From: Suilimivivens sp963638365
GTDB lineage: Bacteria > Bacillota > Clostridia > Lachnospirales > Lachnospiraceae
NCBI GenBank assembly: GCA_963638365.1
Contig: CAVHRK010000016.1
Span: 1 to 11,163, forward strand
Direction of reading: 5' to 3'
DNA length: 11,163 bases
The first letter of the stretch is position 1; every line of letters begins with the position of its first letter. Under the pieces are notes generated by a model that saw only the letters and a program-made list of their open reading frames with translations, did not search any database and was not told where the DNA came from. Below are positions 7,649 through 11,163 of the stretch, piece after piece. The position numbers were made by a program, and so were the translations under genes.

Positions 7649-9937
7649 ATGGTATCATTATTGGAGGGTGGCGCTTACCTGCTTCACGGAACCGAAATCA
7701 TTCCCGATTCACAGGAAGCGGCAGCACAGATCAAGGGAAAGACAGGCAAAGAGATTTTCAAAGAGCAGGCGAAGAAGGAAACGATCGCATACGGAATTCT
7801 GGAGAATCATAATACGTCAGGAAACATGGACAGGCTGAAGATTAAGTTCGACAAGCTGACCAGTCATGACATTACCTTTGTCGGAATTATCCAGACGGCA
7901 CGTGCCTCAGGACTTGAGAAGTTCCCGATACCATATGTTCTTACTAACTGTCATAATTCCCTTTGTGCAGTAGGAGGAACCATTAATGAGGATGACCACA
8001 TGTTTGGTCTTACCTGTGCCAAAAGGTACGGCGGCGTTTATGTACCGCCTCATCAGGCCGTGATTCATCAGTTTGCGAGAGAAATGCTTGCAGGCGGCGG
8101 CAGAATGATCCTTGGCTCCGATTCCCATACCCGTTACGGAGCGCTTGGAACCATGGCAATGGGCGAAGGCGGCCCCGAGCTTGTTAAGCAGCTTTTGAAC
8201 CAGACCTATGACATCAATATGCCGGGAGTGGTTGGTGTATATCTGACCGGAGAGCCGGTAAAGGGTGTTGGTCCCCAGGATGTGGCCCTTGCGATTATCG
8301 GTGCTGTTTTTGCCAACGGCTATGTAAAGAACAAAGTTATGGAATTTGTCGGTCCCGGTGTTTCTTCCTTAAGCGCTGATTTCCGTATCGGAATCGATGT
8401 TATGACGACAGAGACAACCTGTCTTTCTTCCATCTGGAGAACCGATGATACCATTAAGGAATTCTATGAGATCCATGGAAGAAGTGAGGATTATAAAGAA
8501 TTAAATCCGGGTGAAGTAACCTATTACGATGGAATGATTACGATTGACCTTGCAGGCATCAGGCCGATGATTGCAATGCCGTTCCATCCAAGTAATACAT
8601 ATACGATTGAAGAGCTGAATGCAAATCTGGATGATATTTTGAATGATGTAGAGAAGCGTGCGGCAGTTTCCCTGGACAATGCCGTATCTTATACCTTAAA
8701 GGATAAGGTCGTAAATGGCAAATTCATGGTGGATCAGGGAATCATTGCAGGATGTGCCGGTGGTGGATTCGAAAATATCTGCGCAGCGGCAGACATCATG
8801 AAGGGAACCTATATTGGTTCGGATGGCTTTACACTCAGCGTATATCCTGCGTCCATGCCGGTTTATATGGAACTGATTAAAAACGGATGCGCAGCAACCT
8901 TAATGGAAACCGGTGCGGTATTAAAGACCGCATTCTGCGGACCTTGCTTTGGCGCAGGTGATACTCCTGCAAATAATGCATTCAGTATCCGTCATTCGAC
9001 AAGAAACTTCCCGAACCGTGAGGGATCGAAGTTACAGAATGGACAGATTGCATCGGTAGCCCTGATGGATGCCAGATCCATTGCCGCAACGGCAGCAAAT
9101 AAAGGTGTTCTTACTCCTGCAACGGATTTTGACGGAACGATTGGCAAGTACAAGTATCATTTTGATTCCAATATCTATGCAAACAGAGTGTTTGACTCCA
9201 AGGGCGTGGCTGATCCAAGTGTTGAGATCCACTTTGGCCCCAACATCAAGGACTGGCCGGAGATGACCGCACTTCCGGAAAACCTCGTTCTTCGTGTCGT
9301 ATCTGAGATCCACGATCCGGTTACCACGACAGACGAACTCATTCCTTCCGGAGAAACCTCTTCCTACCGTTCCAATCCGTTAGGACTTGCGGAATTCACA
9401 CTTTCCCGTAAGGATCCTGCTTATGTGGGACTTGCCAAGGATATTCAGACAGCACAGAAAGCATTAATGGAAGGAAAATGTGCCGCAGAAGCAAAGCCGG
9501 AATTAAAGCCGGTAATCCAGACGATCAAAAAGTCCTATCCGGATGTGAACCACAGCAATATCGGCTTCGGTTCGACCATCTTTGCAGTAAAGCCGGGTGA
9601 TGGATCTGCCAGAGAGCAGGCAGCTTCCTGCCAGAAGGTACTTGGTGGCTGGGCCAACATTGCAAATGAATATGCAACCAAGCGTTACCGCTCCAACCTC
9701 ATCAACTGGGGTATGTTACCGTTCCTGATCGAAGAAGGAGAGCTTCCGTTCCGGAATCTCGATTACCTGTTCTTCCCGGGAATTCGTACCGCCGTTGAAA
9801 CCAAGGCAGATACGATCAAAGCCTACAAGGTTGACGGGGATGGACTCCACGAATTCACACTCCGCCTTGGAGAACTTACAGACGAAGAACGCCAGATCAT
9901 CCTGAAAGGATGTCTGATTAACTATAACCGAATTTAG
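7649..9937 (+). CDS. Aconitase-superfamily hydratase (YbhJ-like)
   Basis: This 762-aa protein is a full-length aconitase-fold enzyme, expected to dehydrate/rehydrate or isomerise a hydroxy-acid with a [4Fe-4S] cluster in the cytoplasm. Likely cluster ligands are C369 (IAGCAGG), C430 and C433 (CGPC). Other aconitase signatures are H102, VIHQ (138-141), SDSH (157-160), E255, TRNF (451-454), and in the C-terminal swivel domain (about 545-762) the GDGSAREQ loop at 650-657. Around H102 the usual aconitase Asp-His pair reads Cys-His, which points away from plain citrate/isocitrate aconitase. The layout most resembles uncharacterised hydratases of the E. coli YbhJ type. AGGAGG 6 bp upstream supports the ATG. 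It has its own promoter, and its stop overlaps the convergent nuclease gene by 4 bp. Codons ending in C are more common than in the sugar genes, consistent with good expression. Substrate unknown. Confidence 0.85.
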   Translation: MVSLLEGGAYLLHGTEIIPDSQEAAAQIKGKTGKEIFKEQAKKETIAYGILENHNTSGNMDRLKIKFDKLTSHDITFVGIIQTARASGLEKFPIPYVLTNCHNSLCAVGGTINEDDHMFGLTCAKRYGGVYVPPHQAVIHQFAREMLAGGGRMILGSDSHTRYGALGTMAMGEGGPELVKQLLNQTYDINMPGVVGVYLTGEPVKGVGPQDVALAIIGAVFANGYVKNKVMEFVGPGVSSLSADFRIGIDVMTTETTCLSSIWRTDDTIKEFYEIHGRSEDYKELNPGEVTYYDGMITIDLAGIRPMIAMPFHPSNTYTIEELNANLDDILNDVEKRAAVSLDNAVSYTLKDKVVNGKFMVDQGIIAGCAGGGFENICAAADIMKGTYIGSDGFTLSVYPASMPVYMELIKNGCAATLMETGAVLKTAFCGPCFGAGDTPANNAFSIRHSTRNFPNREGSKLQNGQIASVALMDARSIAATAANKGVLTPATDFDGTIGKYKYHFDSNIYANRVFDSKGVADPSVEIHFGPNIKDWPEMTALPENLVLRVVSEIHDPVTTTDELIPSGETSSYRSNPLGLAEFTLSRKDPAYVGLAKDIQTAQKALMEGKCAAEAKPELKPVIQTIKKSYPDVNHSNIGFGSTIFAVKPGDGSAREQAASCQKVLGGWANIANEYATKRYRSNLINWGMLPFLIEEGELPFRNLDYLFFPGIRTAVETKADTIKAYKVDGDGLHEFTLRLGELTDEERQIILKGCLINYNRI

Positions 9938-10836
9938 CTTTTATGAGCATTTTTCTCTGCCAACTGAGCCTGAAGAGAAGCAATCAGGGCATCTTTTTCA
10001 GAGAGCTGTTGATTAGCATTTGCAAGGTCCTTTTTCAGAGTAGAAATTTCATGTTTTTGGGCAGCAAAGTTATTTTCAATCCCTTTCATGGTTCGGTTGT
10101 AATCTTCGCGGGCAAGACATTGCTGGCGGATCTGCTCTTCCTGCGTCAGCTGATAGACCGTTTCAGATGCTTCTTTAAAGTAATTATTGTTTTGTGCAAG
10201 CATTTGTAATTCCTCCCATGTCTTTGCTTTGAAGAGGGCAGCCCAGTAATCGAGTTGGTATTGCCTGTCCTCTTCGGTTGCTAAATCGATACGAGATAAG
10301 TCTAACACAGATATACGCAGCTTGTCACTATATAACGTATGTTTTTTTACGTTAAGAAACTGGTAGGTGGAGTAGAATTCCGGATGATTGGGAAATAAGG
10401 TATAGTCCAGAAGCCCGATCTGAATTACCGGATGAGTGAGCTCATAATCTTCGCCTTTTTTTAGATGATCAAAATTCCGGGCAAGATAACTGAGGGAACG
10501 ATCCTGCCAGTTGTTTAAGTTGACGACCTGCATTTCGAGATTGATGATATGGTGTTGATTCAGGATCACATTGATATCCAGTACGAAAGTTTTGTTATCA
10601 ATGGAATCGCCAAGCCTTATGGGATTCGTGATGACTACTGAAGAAATATCTGCTTCCTTCATATGCAGCAGAGCACAGATCAGTCCCTTTAGGACAAGGT
10701 TATTCCGTTGTAAAAGAGCGCGGAACAGGTAATCATTTGTCATGGGTACAAATAAAGCACCGCTTTGTGGAATGTTGATGGAAGCCGGAGATATAGAACC
10801 GGATGAGAGGGAATGAATAGGTGTGTTTTTCTGCAT
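9934..10836 (-). CDS. Rpn-family PD-(D/E)XK nuclease / putative transposase-like protein
   Basis: This 300-aa protein belongs to the Rpn (recombination-promoting nuclease) / PD-(D/E)XK-2 group, whose E. coli RpnA members are DNA endonucleases that promote RecA-independent recombination; the role of clostridial members is not settled. Family marks are TNDYLFRALL (33-42), LDI with D87, LEMQ with E101 and Q103, and RSLSYLAR (113-120). D87, E101 and Q103 are the likely catalytic set (D...ExQ). Residues about 250-297 form a heptad-like, E/K/Q-rich coiled coil, common at the end of this family. The chosen ATG (10834-10836) has AAGGAGGA 5 bp upstream; an in-frame TTG 24 codons earlier lacks such a site and lies in leader hairpins. 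No terminal inverted repeats or target duplication were seen, so it is not annotated as a mobile element. It appears complete. Confidence 0.85.
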   Translation of the reverse strand: MQKNTPIHSLSSGSISPASINIPQSGALFVPMTNDYLFRALLQRNNLVLKGLICALLHMKEADISSVVITNPIRLGDSIDNKTFVLDINVILNQHHIINLEMQVVNLNNWQDRSLSYLARNFDHLKKGEDYELTHPVIQIGLLDYTLFPNHPEFYSTYQFLNVKKHTLYSDKLRISVLDLSRIDLATEEDRQYQLDYWAALFKAKTWEELQMLAQNNNYFKEASETVYQLTQEEQIRQQCLAREDYNRTMKGIENNFAAQKHEISTLKKDLANANQQLSEKDALIASLQAQLAEKNAHKS

Positions 10837-10882
10837 GGAAATCCTCCTTCGTAATGGGTTAAAGATGTGAGTGAAATTGGTT

Positions 10883-10973
10883 GGCTGAATCAGCCGTGGA
10901 TACCACAAGGCTGTGGTATGGATATCAGGATTGGACTCCTGAATTATGTATTATTGAGAAAATGATAATTCTC
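10883..10973 (-). ncRNA. Structured 5' leader of the nuclease gene, four hairpins
   Basis: In the minus-strand transcript, four inverted repeats follow each other within 91 nt. In order they are GAGAA/TTCTC (10973-10956, 8-nt loop), TCAGGA/TCCTGA (10942-10925, 6-nt loop), ATACCACA/TGTGGTAT (10919-10900, 4-nt loop) and GGCTG/CAGCC (10895-10883, 3-nt loop). The CAGCC within the third hairpin could instead pair with GGCTG of the fourth, so two folds exclude each other. The ribosome site, about 35 nt further on, is not visibly sequestered. It could be a cis-regulatory RNA, but no known riboswitch class was recognised. Confidence 0.4.
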
Positions 10974-10984
10974 TGATAGGTAGT

Positions 10985-11013
10985 ACTATACACTATTGAC
11001 TGGTAAAATGCAA
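10985..11013 (-). promoter_or_regulatory. Promoter of the nuclease gene
   Basis: On the minus strand, TTGCAT (11013-11008) and TATAGT (10990-10985) are separated by exactly 17 bp. The transcript would start near 10978, giving a leader of about 140 nt before ATG 10836, long for a simple gene and containing the hairpins noted above. Confidence 0.65.
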
Positions 11014-11122
11014 CAAGAATCTGTTGATAAAAAAGAAAATATATGTTAAGAACAACCAAATCGTATGTTTGCCTAAGTATGTATTAGTATTTGGGGTAGT
11101 AAAATTTCGCTCAATAATTTTT

Positions 11123-11156
11123 TGAAATTCCCGTGTGAGGGGGAAAGTCAATTACA
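11123..11156. repeat. Operator-like repeats, right edge
   Basis: GGAAAGTCAATTACA (11142-11156) matches the pattern TG.AA-N5-TT.CA at all fixed positions but the first and resembles TGAAACTCGTTTACA at 22-36. A degenerate copy TGAAATTCCCGTGTG begins 19 bp earlier, at 11123. The array is cut by the window end. It may serve a gene to the right. Confidence 0.4.
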
Positions 11157-11163
11157 AACAGAA

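Larger units (their letters stand above)
10837..11163. other. Intergenic region right of the nuclease gene
   Basis: These 327 bp hold no credible gene. From left to right they contain the nuclease ribosome site (10842-10849), four short hairpins in its leader (10883-10973), its promoter (10985-11013), an AT-rich stretch with no clear structure (11014-11122), and two operator-like repeats at the right edge (11123-11156). A weak rightward promoter (TTGGGG 11091, AATAAT 11113, spacing 16) could serve a gene beyond the window but is not convincing. Confidence 0.6.

Noticed and set aside
7551..7838. Open frame of 95 codons starting within the hydratase promoter.
   Set aside because: It starts with TTG without a ribosome site, overlaps the hydratase in another frame and has a low-complexity basic composition; it is a shadow frame.
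9943..10209. Plus-strand 88-codon frame opposite the nuclease 3' end.
   Set aside because: It mirrors the coiled-coil coding part of the nuclease gene and has no ribosome site or family resemblance.
10837..10908. A longer nuclease starting 24 codons upstream at a TTG.
   Set aside because: The extension lies in leader hairpins and has no ribosome site, while ATG 10836 has AAGGAGGA at ideal spacing.
9934..11013. An insertion sequence around the Rpn-like gene.
   Set aside because: No terminal inverted repeats or target-site duplication were found, and the nuclease stop overlaps an intact hydratase gene.

Overview
The window looks like accessory carbohydrate-use DNA from a low-to-moderate GC, Gram-positive anaerobe, most likely a gut Lachnospiraceae (Roseburia/Agathobacter/Butyrivibrio type). 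This rests on AGGAGG-type ribosome sites, sigma-A style promoters, a glycoside hydrolase family 3 (GH3) enzyme with permuted domains, a GPH-family sugar transporter and an Rpn/PD-(D/E)XK nuclease gene. No rRNA, tRNA, CRISPR array or insertion sequence was seen.

Layout. (1) 1-227 is a regulatory region. It has 20-bp-period operator-like repeats at the left edge, a second direct repeat, a weak promoter candidate and two overlapping palindromes before a good ribosome site. (2) 228-3648 holds a 1007-aa membrane-anchored GH3 glycosidase and a coupled 131-aa four-helix membrane protein. (3) A perfect 15-bp hairpin at 3670-3705 separates these from (4) 3754-7546, a cytoplasmic GH2 glycosidase overlapping a GPH sugar transporter by 11 bp. 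(5) 7649-9937 is a stand-alone aconitase-superfamily hydratase (YbhJ-like) with its own strong promoter and a palindrome across the -10 region. (6) 9934-10836 on the minus strand is an Rpn-like nuclease, overlapping the hydratase stop tail to tail. It has a clear promoter and a roughly 140-nt leader with four hairpins. (7) The right edge carries another pair of operator-like repeats resembling those at the left edge.

How the genes fit together (inference): the GH3 enzyme, held at the outer face of the membrane, trims beta-linked glycosides. The GPH transporter imports the products, and the GH2 enzyme, which has no signal peptide, cuts them further in the cytoplasm. The substrate cannot be fixed from sequence; beta-glucosides or beta-galactosides/glucuronides of plant or host origin are plausible. 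No regulator gene lies in the window. The hydratase and nuclease appear to be separate transcription units with no evident link to sugar use.

Most worth a second look: the operator-like repeats at both edges, the hairpin-rich leader of the Rpn gene with two mutually exclusive pairings, the GH3 enzyme with membrane segments at both ends plus its small membrane partner, the transporter whose helix II seems to lack the usual cation-binding aspartates, and the uncharacterised aconitase-like enzyme that keeps its Fe-S cysteines.
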